From Actinobacillus sp. (GTDB lineage Bacteria; Pseudomonadota; Gammaproteobacteria; Enterobacterales; Pasteurellaceae), in contig JAHHQZ010000028.1 in assembly GCA_020026075.1 (NCBI GenBank), positions 1-24,365 on the forward strand: a DNA stretch of 24,365 bases, read 5' to 3'. This document shows positions 1-7,412 of this stretch, in pieces. The position numbers and the translations under genes were made by a program. Numbering within the stretch: the first letter of the stretch is position 1; the number at the start of each line of letters is the position of its first letter. The notes under the pieces were generated by a model. It had not been told where the DNA came from, made no database searches, and saw only the letters and a list, made by a program, of their open reading frames with translations.

Positions 1-26
1 TGCTCTACCTACTGAGCTAAGTCGGC
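1..26 (-). tRNA. thrU: tRNA-Thr (TGT), 5' part only, cut by window edge
   Basis: The reverse strand begins GCCGACTTAGCTCAGTAGGT and continues to AGAGCA. This matches the acceptor strand, D stem and D loop of the Thr(UGU) tRNA that I remember as E. coli thrU. The anticodon lies outside the window, so the isotype rests on this 5' match only. In E. coli this tRNA heads the thrU-tyrU-glyT-thrT-tufB cluster next to coaA. Here coaA is also the neighbour but divergently oriented, so the rest of the cluster is probably to the left of position 1. Confidence 0.8.
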
Positions 27-49
27 GTTGTCGTAAGCAAGTGCGGCGT

Positions 50-77
50 ATTATATTTAAATTTTGCCCCCTGACAA
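50..77 (-). promoter_or_regulatory. Promoter of the tRNA-Thr operon
   Basis: On the reverse strand there is TTGTCA (72-77), a 16-bp spacer and a perfect TATAAT (50-55). A GC-rich discriminator (ACGCCGC) follows, and the mature tRNA starts about 23 bp further on. A strong -10 with a GC-rich discriminator is typical of stable-RNA promoters under stringent control; that regulation is inferred. Confidence 0.75.
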
Positions 78-150
78 GGTCTTTTTTACATTTTTTTTAG
101 TTTTTCTCATTGTTCGATCGATAAATAACCGAAGTGCTGTTTTTTTAGTA

Positions 151-164
151 AATATTCCGGCCTA
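151..164 (-). repeat. Dispersed motif copy TAGGCCGGAATATT
   Basis: A single copy of the AGGYYGGAAT + A/T-tail motif found throughout this window, in the gap between the tRNA promoter and coaA. No inverted partner lies nearby, so it is not a terminator here. Confidence 0.6.
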
Positions 165-272
165 GGGTGGTATTTTATCGCCTTTTTTATGGCGATTTTT
201 AAGGATAAACGGTATATTTGTACTTTCATTTTTTCTAAAAATACTATTTATACCGTGAATTTTTCCCAAAAA

Positions 273-1208
273 ATGGCAGAAACTGCCAACGAACTTACCC
301 CTTTTTTAACATTTAATCGTGAACAATGGGCCAAATTGCGCAATTCTGTGCCTTTAACTTTAACGGAAAATGACCTAAAACCACTCATTGGTTTCAATGA
401 TGCCCTTTCTTTAGAGGAAGTTCAGACTATTTATTTACCGCTGATTCGCTTACTACACTATTATTTTGAAGAAAACCTACGTCGCCGAGCGGTTTTAAAT
501 CGCTTTCTTAATATCGAACAGCCACCTGTCCCCTACATTATTAGTATTGCTGGCAGTGTTGCAGTGGGGAAAAGCACAACCGCTCGCTTGTTGCAAAATT
601 TACTTGCCAATGCACCAACCCATAAAAAGGTGGATTTAATTACTACAGATGGCTTTCTTTATCCTTTGCGAACACTACAAGAAAAAAACATTTTGCATAA
701 AAAAGGCTTTCCTATTTCTTATGATACGGAAAAGCTGTTGCAATTTTTAGCGGATATCAAGTCTGCTAAGCCAAATGTGCATGCCCCTATTTATTCACAC
801 TTAACCTATGACATTATTCCCGATCAATTCGAAACTATTGATGCACCAGATATTTTAATTTTAGAAGGCTTAAACGTACTGCAAACCTCCAATAGTGCTA
901 GCACTTTGTTTGTTTCTGACTTTGTAGATTTTTCTATTTATGTCGACGCCGATGAAAGTTTGTTGAAAGAATGGTACATCGAACGTTTTCTAAAATTCCG
1001 CCAAAGTGCATTTTCTGATCCAAATTCTTATTTTAAAGGCTATGCAGCACTGCCTGAGGACGAGGCTATTCGCACAGCGGAACAAATTTGGGACGACATC
1101 AATGGTCGTAATCTCAAAGAAAATATTCTTCCCACACGAGAACGAGCCAACTTAATTCTTACAAAAGGCAGAAACCATTTATTTGAGCAAATAAAACTGC
1201 GTAAATAA
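273..1208 (+). CDS. coaA: Pantothenate kinase (type I, CoaA)
   Basis: Cytosolic ATP:pantothenate 4'-phosphotransferase, the first and usually rate-limiting step of coenzyme A synthesis. From this start the product is 311 aa, close to the E. coli length (316). A Walker A motif GSVAVGKS lies at residues 94-101. It is followed by other conserved stretches of the PanK-I family: ITTDGF, KKGFPISYD, ILEGLNVLQ, SDFVDFSIYVD and NILPTRERA. An in-frame ATG exists 84 bp upstream (189), but those 28 residues have no counterpart in the family and no ribosome-binding site, so I chose the ATG at 273, whose product begins MAETANELTPFLTFN. A weak promoter may lie at 218-247 (TTGTAC, 18 bp, TACTAT), giving a short leader. 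No clear Shine-Dalgarno is visible at either start. The gene is divergent from the tRNA. Confidence 0.93.
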   Translation: MAETANELTPFLTFNREQWAKLRNSVPLTLTENDLKPLIGFNDALSLEEVQTIYLPLIRLLHYYFEENLRRRAVLNRFLNIEQPPVPYIISIAGSVAVGKSTTARLLQNLLANAPTHKKVDLITTDGFLYPLRTLQEKNILHKKGFPISYDTEKLLQFLADIKSAKPNVHAPIYSHLTYDIIPDQFETIDAPDILILEGLNVLQTSNSASTLFVSDFVDFSIYVDADESLLKEWYIERFLKFRQSAFSDPNSYFKGYAALPEDEAIRTAEQIWDDINGRNLKENILPTRERANLILTKGRNHLFEQIKLRK

Positions 1209-1212
1209 TCCC

Positions 1213-1241
1213 TTTATCAATGAGACGTTAAAGCGTATAAT
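1213..1241 (+). promoter_or_regulatory. Promoter of infA
   Basis: A perfect TATAAT at 1236-1241 is preceded 16 bp upstream by TTATCA (1214-1219) and followed by the GC-rich discriminator CTCGCCG. The element starts just after the coaA stop, so infA has its own promoter. The -35 is only a partial match. Confidence 0.6.
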
Positions 1242-1296
1242 CTCGCCGTTTTTTTGAATTAATCTTAAACAATTTTTAACTATTACAGAGGAATCA

Positions 1297-1515
1297 ATGG
1301 CTAAAGAAGACTGCATTGAAATGCAAGGTACCATTTTAGAAACCCTACCAAACACAATGTTTCGTGTGGAATTAGAAAACGGACACGTGGTTACTGCTCA
1401 CATTTCTGGAAAAATGCGTAAAAACTATATCCGTATTTTAACTGGCGACAAAGTAACCGTAGAAATGACCCCTTACGATTTAAGCAAGGGCCGCATTATT
1501 TTCCGTAGTCGCTAA
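1297..1515 (+). CDS. infA: Translation initiation factor IF-1
   Basis: A 72-aa single-domain OB-fold protein that binds the 30S A site with IF-2 and IF-3 during initiation. The length equals the E. coli factor. The characteristic sequence is intact: start [20 protein letters not shown], then [26 protein letters not shown] (split here as FRVELENGH and [10 protein letters not shown]) and the ending GRIIFRSR. The ribosome-binding site AGAGGAA lies about 7 nt before the ATG. The gene is monocistronic, with its own promoter upstream and an intrinsic terminator immediately downstream. Confidence 0.97.
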
Positions 1516-1525
1516 TCGCTCAATC

Positions 1526-1553
1526 TCCCCAATCACTGATTGGGGGACTTTTT
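1526..1553 (+). terminator. Intrinsic terminator of infA
   Basis: Perfect 8-bp stem CCCCAATC (1527-1534) / GATTGGGG (1538-1545) with a 3-nt loop. A fifth G·T pair extends the base, and a T run follows at 1549-1553. It lies 11 bp after the infA stop. Confidence 0.9.
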
Positions 1554-1568
1554 GTGCAAAATTTCTTT

Positions 1569-1583
1569 AAAAATTCCAGCCTG
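1569..1583 (-). repeat. Dispersed motif copy CAGGCTGGAATTTTT
   Basis: Single copy of the AGGYYGGAAT + T-tail motif in the infA-glpF gap, 16 bp after the infA terminator and not part of it. A small hairpin follows at 1614-1631 (CACTCAT, loop TTTT, ATGAGTG) whose role is unclear. Confidence 0.6.
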
Positions 1584-1646
1584 CCTATTTTTCTTTTTAA
1601 AACTCACTACATTCACTCATTTTTATGAGTGTTTCTGCTCATCTAA

Positions 1647-1662
1647 TTTGAAGTAGATCACA
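1647..1662 (+). promoter_or_regulatory. Distal CRP-like site upstream of glpF
   Basis: TTTGA-N6-TCACA matches nine of ten positions of the CRP consensus TGTGA-N6-TCACA. Its centre is 41 bp from the proximal site, which places both on nearly the same DNA face (four turns). Confidence 0.6.
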
Positions 1663-1687
1663 TTTTTAACATAAAATTTAAAATTTG

Positions 1688-1703
1688 TGTGACGCCGATC
1701 AAA
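1688..1703 (+). promoter_or_regulatory. Proximal CRP-like site upstream of glpF
   Basis: TGTGA-N6-TCAAA matches eight of ten consensus positions, with A/T-rich flanks. Its centre (1695.5) lies about 60 bp upstream of the predicted start site near 1755, the usual class I activation position (-61.5). Confidence 0.65.
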
Positions 1704-1720
1704 TTTTGAAATATCCCTGA

Positions 1721-1748
1721 TTGAAAGCATTTACAAGTAGCGTATAGT
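1721..1748 (+). promoter_or_regulatory. Promoter of glpF
   Basis: TTGAAA (1721-1726), 16-bp spacer, TATAGT (1743-1748). Transcription would start near 1755, giving a leader of about 36 nt that contains the AAGGAG ribosome-binding site at 1779-1784. Confidence 0.7.
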
Positions 1749-1790
1749 TTCTTGCGGATTTCTTCATTTTCAATCATCAAGGAGTAAATT

Positions 1791-2537
1791 ATGAGTCCTT
1801 ATATGGCTGAGTTTGTCAGTACTGCATTATTAATCTTACTGGGGAACGGTGTGGTAGCTGGCTGTGTTCTGAAAGAAACAAAAACTGGTGGCGGTAACTG
1901 GATGGTCATAACAACGGGTTGGGCATTTGCTGTGTTTGTAGGCGTTGTAGTGGCAGGGCCAATTTCAGGTGCCCATATAAACCCTGCGGTTACCATAGGA
2001 TTAGCAACTGCGGGCTTGTTCCCGTGGGTAGATGTGTTACCGTACATTTTAATGCAGTTCTTAGGTGCAATGTTGGGGGCATCATTGGTTTACTGGTTCT
2101 ACTATGATCATTTCAAAATCACTGATGATGCGGGTTTAAAACGTGCATGTTTTGCCACTGAGCCAGCCATTCGCAATTATAAAATAAACTATATGAATGA
2201 AATTATTGGCACTTTTGTATTGATGTTCGTCATTTTCTATATCGCAGGCGATGCGCACATCACATTGCCAAATACGACACAAGCAACCCCAATCGGCTTA
2301 GGCTCTATCGGCGCGTTACCTGTGGCAATTTTAGTGTGGGTGGTTGGTTTAAGTCTCGGTAGTACAACAGGTTATGCGATTAACCCTGCTCGTGATGGCG
2401 GTCCGCGTATTGTGTTGACTTTACTGAGCAAATGCGTTGGTGCTAAACCAGACTGGGCATACGGTTGGATTCCTCTAACTGCACCAATTGTTGGTGCCTT
2501 AATTGCTGCGGCTTTATTCTTGTGGCTTAAAATTTAG
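1791..2537 (+). CDS. glpF: GlpF-type aquaglyceroporin (glycerol facilitator, MIP family)
   Basis: Inner-membrane channel for passive uptake of glycerol and similar small solutes. The 248 residues carry both MIP signatures: HINPAVTIG (NPA at 64-66) and YAINPARDGGPR (NPAR at 198-201). The aspartate after NPAR marks glycerol facilitators as opposed to water channels. W44, Y195 and R201 occupy the places of E. coli GlpF W48, F200 and R206 in the selectivity filter. The residue after NPARD is G where the family usually has F or L. The short length and segments LLGNGVVAG and GWIPLTAPIVGA resemble the Gram-positive GlpF subgroup more than the 264-281-aa enteric form. Some lactobacillus members of that subgroup also pass lactic acid, so the substrate is uncertain. 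The start follows AAGGAG by 6 nt. No glpK is adjacent. Two CRP-like sites upstream suggest carbon control. Confidence 0.85.
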   Translation: MSPYMAEFVSTALLILLGNGVVAGCVLKETKTGGGNWMVITTGWAFAVFVGVVVAGPISGAHINPAVTIGLATAGLFPWVDVLPYILMQFLGAMLGASLVYWFYYDHFKITDDAGLKRACFATEPAIRNYKINYMNEIIGTFVLMFVIFYIAGDAHITLPNTTQATPIGLGSIGALPVAILVWVVGLSLGSTTGYAINPARDGGPRIVLTLLSKCVGAKPDWAYGWIPLTAPIVGALIAAALFLWLKI

Positions 2538-2563
2538 TTAATCCGCAACAAATAAAAAGGTAT

Positions 2564-2611
2564 AAAAAAGGCAGGTCGGAATATTTTAAAAAATTCCGAC
2601 CTGCCTTTTTG
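2564..2611. terminator. Bidirectional terminator between glpF and nrdA, built from two inverted motif copies
   Basis: Arms AGGCAGGTCGGAAT (2569-2582) and ATTCCGACCTGCCT (2593-2606) are fully complementary, flanked by an A run on the left and a T run on the right, so the hairpin works on both strands. Each arm is a copy of the dispersed AGGYYGGAAT motif. It serves glpF (plus) and nrdA (minus), which converge here. Confidence 0.92.
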
Positions 2612-2625
2612 TTCATTAGTAAGGC

Positions 2626-4893
2626 TTAAATTTTACACGCTCCACCAGCACAATCATCCACATCATCTTGGTCATCATCTGCGCCATCACGAGTGTTTTG
2701 GTAATACAGAGTTTTCAAACCATATTTATAAGCCACTAATAAATCACTTAACAAACGTTTCATCGGTACTTTATCGCCTTCAAAACGTTTTGGATCATAG
2801 TTTGTATTCGCTGAAATCGCTTGATCCACAAATTTCTGCATAATCGCAACAAGGTGCAAATAGCCGTCATTATTTGGAATATCCCACAACAGCTCGTATT
2901 GCTCGCCGAGATTATCGTAATCTGGCACGACTTGTTTCAAAATGCCGTCTTTAGAGGCTTTCACACTCACGTGACCACGTGGCGGTTCAATGCCGTTGGT
3001 TGCATTGGAAATTTGCGATGAGGTTTCTGATGGCATAAGCGCCGTTAAGGTAGAATTACGCAAACCGTAACGAACAATGTTCTGACGCAAGGTTTCCCAG
3101 TCGTAATGCAGTGGCTCTTGCGTGAGTTCATCAACGGATTTTTTGTAGGTGTCAATCGGTAAAATCCCTTGCGAATAAGTTGTTTCATTAAAGTATTCGC
3201 ACGCCCCTTGCTCTTTAGCTAAATTCATTGAGGCTTTTAGCAAGTAATACTGAATCGCCTCAAAGGTACGATGGGTTAAATCGTTAGCACTACCATCTGA
3301 ATAACGCACGCCATTTTTCGCTAAATAATATGCAAAATTGATAACCCCAATACCGAGCGGACGGCGTTTTAGCGAGCTATTTTCCGCCGCTTTAACAGGA
3401 TAATCTTGATAATCCAACAAACCGTCTAACGCACGCACGGCTAAATCAGCCAATTCATCTAATTCGTCTAAATTTTCCAGTGCACCTAAATTAAAGGCAG
3501 ACAACGTGCAAAGGGCAATTTCGCCATTTTCATCGTGGAAATGTTGCAGTGGCTTGGTTGGCAATGCCACTTCCAAACATAAATTAGACTGACGAATCGG
3601 CGCTACTTTTGGATCAAATGGCGAATGCGTGTTACAGTGATCCACGTTTTGAATATAAATTCGCCCTGTTGACGCACGTTCTTGCATGAGTAAAGAGAAC
3701 AATTCCACCGCTTTAACTTGACGTTTACGAATCGCAGAATCTTGTTCGTACTGTTGGTATAAGCGTTCAAATTCCGCTTGATCAGCGAAGAAGGCCTCGT
3801 AAAGCCCTGGCACATCAGATGGACTAAATAAAGTAATGGACTGCCCTTTAATAAGACGTTGATACATTAATTTATTAAGTTGCACACCATAATCCATATG
3901 ACGCACACGGTTGTCTTCCACGCCACGGTTATTTTTTAGAACCAATAAACTTTCCACTTCTAAATGCCAAAACGGATAATAAACCGTTGCAGCACCGCCA
4001 CGTACGCCACCTTGTGAACAAGATTTCACTGCGCTTTGGAATAATTTATAAAATGGAATACAGCCCGTATGGAAAGCCTCACCGCCACGAATGGAGCTAC
4101 CTAATGCACGAATCGCCCCTGCGTTAATCCCAATGCCAGCACGCTGTGAAACGTATTTCACGATACTTGATGTAGTAGCGTTGATGGAATCTAAACTATC
4201 AGCACATTCAATCAGTACACAAGAACTAAACTGGCGAGTTGGTGTACGCACCCCTGACATAATCGGTGTAGGCAGGGAAATTTTGAAAGTTGAGGTAGCG
4301 TCATAAAAACGTTTCACATAATCCAAGCGTGTAGCTTTTGGATAATGTGCGAACAAGCAAGCTGCCACCAGTACATATAAAAATTGTGCAGATTCATAAA
4401 TTTCACCTTTCACACGATCTTGTACTAAATATTTGCCCTCAAGCTGTTTAACTGCGGCGTAAGAGAAAGCTAAATCACGGTCGTGATCAAGAAAATCCTG
4501 CATTTGCTGCCATTCATCGGTACTGTAATCCGTCAACAATGCTTTATCGTATTTGCCCATCGCCACTAATCTTTTTACATGTTCATATAAATTTGGTGGC
4601 TCAAACTGCCCAAAGGCTTTTTTACGCAAGTTAAACACAGCTAAGCGTGCGGCAAGATACTGATAATCGGGGCTTTCTTTGCTGATTAAATCTGCTGCCG
4701 CTTTAATGATGGTTTCATGAATATCTGAGGTGCGAATGCCCTCATAAAATTGAATGCGTGAACGTAACTCTACTTGGGAAACCGACACGTTATCCAGCCC
4801 TTCCGCTGCCCAAGTGATCACTTTGTGAATTTTATCAAGGTTGATTACTTCCTGACGTCCGTCACGCTTGGTGACCATAAGAGCCTTATTCAT
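2626..4893 (-). CDS. nrdA: Ribonucleoside-diphosphate reductase class Ia, alpha subunit
   Basis: Catalytic subunit of aerobic ribonucleotide reductase, converting NDPs to dNDPs with a radical supplied by NrdB. It is 755 aa (E. coli 761). Residues 1-95 form the ATP-cone activity domain. The redox and radical residues fall at E. coli positions: C225 (QFSSC), N437, C439 and E441 (SNLCLE) and C462 (ALCTLS). The radical-relay pair is in TLYYQN, and the tail ends CAGGACKI, with the two cysteines that exchange with thioredoxin/glutaredoxin. The reading frame is intact. nrdB is not next to it: downstream is the glpF/nrdA bidirectional terminator and upstream is dld, so the partner must be encoded elsewhere. 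A candidate promoter and a leader hairpin lie upstream. Confidence 0.97.
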   Translation of the reverse strand: MNKALMVTKRDGRQEVINLDKIHKVITWAAEGLDNVSVSQVELRSRIQFYEGIRTSDIHETIIKAAADLISKESPDYQYLAARLAVFNLRKKAFGQFEPPNLYEHVKRLVAMGKYDKALLTDYSTDEWQQMQDFLDHDRDLAFSYAAVKQLEGKYLVQDRVKGEIYESAQFLYVLVAACLFAHYPKATRLDYVKRFYDATSTFKISLPTPIMSGVRTPTRQFSSCVLIECADSLDSINATTSSIVKYVSQRAGIGINAGAIRALGSSIRGGEAFHTGCIPFYKLFQSAVKSCSQGGVRGGAATVYYPFWHLEVESLLVLKNNRGVEDNRVRHMDYGVQLNKLMYQRLIKGQSITLFSPSDVPGLYEAFFADQAEFERLYQQYEQDSAIRKRQVKAVELFSLLMQERASTGRIYIQNVDHCNTHSPFDPKVAPIRQSNLCLEVALPTKPLQHFHDENGEIALCTLSAFNLGALENLDELDELADLAVRALDGLLDYQDYPVKAAENSSLKRRPLGIGVINFAYYLAKNGVRYSDGSANDLTHRTFEAIQYYLLKASMNLAKEQGACEYFNETTYSQGILPIDTYKKSVDELTQEPLHYDWETLRQNIVRYGLRNSTLTALMPSETSSQISNATNGIEPPRGHVSVKASKDGILKQVVPDYDNLGEQYELLWDIPNNDGYLHLVAIMQKFVDQAISANTNYDPKRFEGDKVPMKRLLSDLLVAYKYGLKTLYYQNTRDGADDDQDDVDDCAGGACKI

Positions 4894-4916
4894 AGAGTCG
4901 CTTCCGTAGATAATAG

Positions 4917-4951
4917 TAAAAAATAAGAAAGACGACTGTAAACAGCCGTCT
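4917..4951 (-). promoter_or_regulatory. Terminator-like hairpin in the nrdA leader
   Basis: On the reverse strand AGACG.CTG (paired 4930-4951, loop TTTA, one internal mismatch) is followed at once by the U-rich TTCTTATTTTTTA. It sits about 37 nt before the nrdA start and downstream of the predicted nrdA promoter, so it could act as an attenuator. It could instead be the end of the dld transcript. Confidence 0.5.
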
Positions 4952-4970
4952 AAATATTGAAAAGGCGTAT

Positions 4971-4999
4971 AGGATAATCGCTAAGAAGTGAAAAATCAA
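4971..4999 (-). promoter_or_regulatory. Candidate promoter of nrdA
   Basis: Reverse strand TTGATT (4994-4999), 17-bp spacer, TATCCT (4971-4976). Both boxes are partial matches (four of six). I saw no NrdR-box pair in the 211-bp dld-nrdA gap. The same gap also has a perfect inverted repeat ACTGT-N5-ACAGT at 5032-5046 of unknown role. Confidence 0.45.
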
Positions 5000-5093
5000 T
5001 TACCCCTCAAGCCCCTTGTAGGGCAAATTTAACTGTTTTACACAGTATTCCCTTGCCATACTTGCCATCACAGGGAACGAAAAAATTTCTAAA

Positions 5094-5107
5094 AAAATTC
5101 CGGCCTA
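5094..5107 (-). repeat. Dispersed motif copy TAGGCCGGAATTTT overlapping the dld stop codon
   Basis: The TAG stop codon of dld (5105-5107) is the first three bases of this motif copy. The T tail runs on into the dld 3' region, giving a T tract but no strong stem beside it. Confidence 0.6.
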
Positions 5108-6796
5108 CTGCCAATTTTTATTTTTGGAAGTATGCCCCAAACCTGGATTGAAACCGTTGGTTGGATCGAGGTCGTGATAGAATTTTTTCAGTGCAGGTTT
5201 TGCATCATACAAATGCCCTACATTATGCTCGGCGGGATATTGCGCCCCACGTTCGTCTAACAATTTAAGCATCGCCTCTTCCAATTTATGCCCATCTACA
5301 CCAGGTTTTAAGATGTAATCTTGGTGAAACACGTGGCACATAAAATGACCGTAGTACAATTTATGCAAGATTTTATCATCTATTTCTGGCGGTAATTTTT
5401 CAAACCAGTCTTTATCATTACGGCGTAAGGCAATGTCTAAGGCCACCAGCTCGCCCACGTCTTTCTCGTGCACATTGTGGTAGCGAATTGCAGCAGATGC
5501 GACAGCGAAACGATGCAACATTGCCGCTTGTGATTCTTTTGCATCGCACTCAAAGAAATCACCACGCTGTTTATCCTTAAAAAATTCTTGCAAATATTCC
5601 CGCGTAGGCTCAATGAGATCGCCGCCCACTTTTAGGATTAAATGATGATCATATTTTTTGTGGAACGCTGTCATTTTTTCTGGCAACTGTTCTGGAATCA
5701 ATTTCGACATCACCTGCATAAATTTATCGCTGAAATGGCGTGGCATAAACGGAATACGCTCAGCAACGCGATCGGCTTTCGCTTTCAAAGCGAATAATTT
5801 TGGCAGCCATTTGGTTCCCATCGTTTTAATTACCCAGAAAGTATCTTTGCCGTAGGTTGTCGCCAAATCATAGGCATCACGGTGAATGTATTCTCCAGAA
5901 ATTGGCAAGCCATCAAATGCGGTCAACATCGTGCGACGCACTTCATTTAAGGTTTGAATATCGTTCGTACCAATGTAGAACACCGCCGTTTCTTTATCCA
6001 TTGGGAAGGTATCCAAGCGTACGGCAAATACCGCAAGCTTACCTGCGCAGCCTGATGCTTCAAAATGGCGAGCAGGATCCGCATTAAAACGTGCAGGCGT
6101 ATTTGCATCCACTTCTCGCACGTGCTGGCAATAATCGTGATCCGATCCTTTACCGCAGTTGGTTTCAACATCATTTAGGTTGTAACGTTTGTTTTGTAAA
6201 TTCGTGAGAATTTCTTCTGGCGTGTTGCCTAAATGAATGCCGAGATGGTTTTTCAAAACGAGCTGACCATTCTCATCAATTTGGGCAAACAACGCCATTT
6301 CCGTGTAAGCAGGTCCACGTTGCACCAACGCACCACCAGAGTTATTACACACGCCACCCACTACAGATGCACCAATACAAGATGAGCCAATCACGGAATG
6401 AGGTTCACGGTGCAACGGACGCAAAATATCTTCTAATTCATACAAAGTTGCCCCAGCCAAACACACGACCTGTGTATTTTTTTCAATAAGCTGAATGCCG
6501 TTTAAAAGCAATGTGTTGATGATAACAATATCACGGTCGTAATCGTTGCCATCTGGCGTGGAGCCACCTGTTAAGCCTGTATTGGCGGACTGTGAAATGA
6601 CAATCACGTCATCTTTCACGCAAGCCTCTAAGACTTTCCAGTATTCCAATAAGGTTTTGGGTTTTACCACCGCAATGGCTTTCCCTTCACCGAATCGATA
6701 CCCTTTGCGGTAAAACAAGGTTTTACGGGGATCGGTTAAAATAAAATCTTTTCCAACAATGTCTGTTAATGTCGTAATCAACGCTGAATGGTTCAT
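5105..6796 (-). CDS. dld: Quinone-dependent D-lactate dehydrogenase (Dld)
   Basis: Peripheral inner-membrane flavoenzyme oxidising D-lactate to pyruvate and passing electrons to the quinone pool. It is 563 aa (E. coli Dld is 571). The N-terminal half is a PCMH-type FAD-binding domain, with SANTGLTGGSTPDGND near residue 90 and IGSSCIGASVVGGVCNNSGG near residue 138. The rest matches the Dld-specific membrane-binding and cap domains (for example YYGHFMCHVFHQDY and GFNPGLGHTSKN at the end). The start ATG follows a GGGAGA ribosome-binding site. It begins 14 bp after the stop of a small secreted-protein gene, so the two probably form an operon. D-lactate oxidation supports respiratory growth on lactate, an important substrate for host-associated Pasteurellaceae. 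Confidence 0.96.
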   Translation of the reverse strand: MNHSALITTLTDIVGKDFILTDPRKTLFYRKGYRFGEGKAIAVVKPKTLLEYWKVLEACVKDDVIVISQSANTGLTGGSTPDGNDYDRDIVIINTLLLNGIQLIEKNTQVVCLAGATLYELEDILRPLHREPHSVIGSSCIGASVVGGVCNNSGGALVQRGPAYTEMALFAQIDENGQLVLKNHLGIHLGNTPEEILTNLQNKRYNLNDVETNCGKGSDHDYCQHVREVDANTPARFNADPARHFEASGCAGKLAVFAVRLDTFPMDKETAVFYIGTNDIQTLNEVRRTMLTAFDGLPISGEYIHRDAYDLATTYGKDTFWVIKTMGTKWLPKLFALKAKADRVAERIPFMPRHFSDKFMQVMSKLIPEQLPEKMTAFHKKYDHHLILKVGGDLIEPTREYLQEFFKDKQRGDFFECDAKESQAAMLHRFAVASAAIRYHNVHEKDVGELVALDIALRRNDKDWFEKLPPEIDDKILHKLYYGHFMCHVFHQDYILKPGVDGHKLEEAMLKLLDERGAQYPAEHNVGHLYDAKPALKKFYHDLDPTNGFNPGLGHTSKNKNWQ

Positions 6797-6810
6797 CTCT
6801 TCTCCCTAAG

Positions 6811-7362
6811 TTATTTATTTAAATGAGGCGTTACCACGTTTTCAATTTTCGAGCGATAAAACTCAATGCTGTCCAGCTCATCTCTTGATAATTTCCCTGT
6901 TTTAAACAATGCTTGTGTCGATTGTTGCAGAGCATTCAACGCCTGTTGCATTACAGCGCTTGGGTCGGCAGCTGGCATTGCTTGGCTACCATAGCCTGCT
7001 GGCGCAGAGTTGCCATTGTGATCCGTCAAAGCTTGGCTAAGTAGATAACCACCAGCAACCCCTGCTGCACCGCTTAATAAATTTGAACGTAAATTGCTTT
7101 GTGTGGCACTTTGGGTAGCCGTGCGATTATTGTTGCTCGTGTTGCTGTACTGGCTTTGGTAATTGCGACTATTTGCCGAATTGTACTGGCTAGATGAGGA
7201 ATAAGCGCTATTCGTTTGTGTGCGAGCAGGCAAATAGCGTTTTGAATAGCTTGATGAGTAACGCTTACTGGAAGCGTAACGTTTCGCCATTGATGGCTGG
7301 GAAACGGCAAGAAAAGTGGCCGCTAAAACCCCAGCTAACATTGTTTTTGTCAATTTGTTCAT
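6811..7362 (-). CDS. Secreted low-complexity protein, unknown function, operonic with dld
   Basis: I do not recognise this 183-aa protein. Residues 1-26 form a signal peptide (Lys-rich start, hydrophobic core, cleavage after SMA), so it should enter the periplasm; there is no lipobox. Residues 27-90 are low-complexity and rich in Ser, Tyr, Asn, Gln and Arg with repeated KRY/SKRY elements. Residues 95-111 are a Gly/Ala-rich hydrophobic segment (SGAAGVAGGYLLSQAL) resembling a glycine zipper. Residues 130-180 look helical and charged. The ribosome-binding site GGACAGGAA precedes the ATG. dld follows after 14 bp. A perfect 12-bp palindrome AAATGATCATTT lies at 7377-7388, just before the start, and could be an operator. 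No clear promoter is seen. Confidence 0.75.
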   Translation of the reverse strand: MNKLTKTMLAGVLAATFLAVSQPSMAKRYASSKRYSSSYSKRYLPARTQTNSAYSSSSQYNSANSRNYQSQYSNTSNNNRTATQSATQSNLRSNLLSGAAGVAGGYLLSQALTDHNGNSAPAGYGSQAMPAADPSAVMQQALNALQQSTQALFKTGKLSRDELDSIEFYRSKIENVVTPHLNK

Positions 7363-7395
7363 AAGTTCCTGTCCTTAAATGATCATTTTTTCTAA

Positions 7396-7411
7396 AAAAA
7401 TTCCGACCTAA
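7396..7411 (-). repeat. Dispersed motif copy TTAGGTCGGAATTTTT after the rpoC terminator
   Basis: The copy lies directly next to the T tract of the rpoC terminator, between rpoC and the dld operon, and has no inverted partner. Confidence 0.6.
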
Positions 7412-7412
7412 G

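Noticed and set aside
189..272. Upstream ATG extending CoaA by 28 residues
   Set aside because: No ribosome-binding site, no family match in the extra residues, and the shorter form equals the usual length.
4944..4951. AGCCGTCT resembling the Neisseria uptake sequence
   Set aside because: Only a partial match to the Neisseria core, present once, and explained as the arm of the nrdA leader hairpin.
5048..5077. TTCCCT...AGGGAA inverted repeat with two TTGCCAT copies after dld
   Set aside because: The stem is only 6 bp with an 18-nt loop and no T run; too weak to call a terminator or operator.
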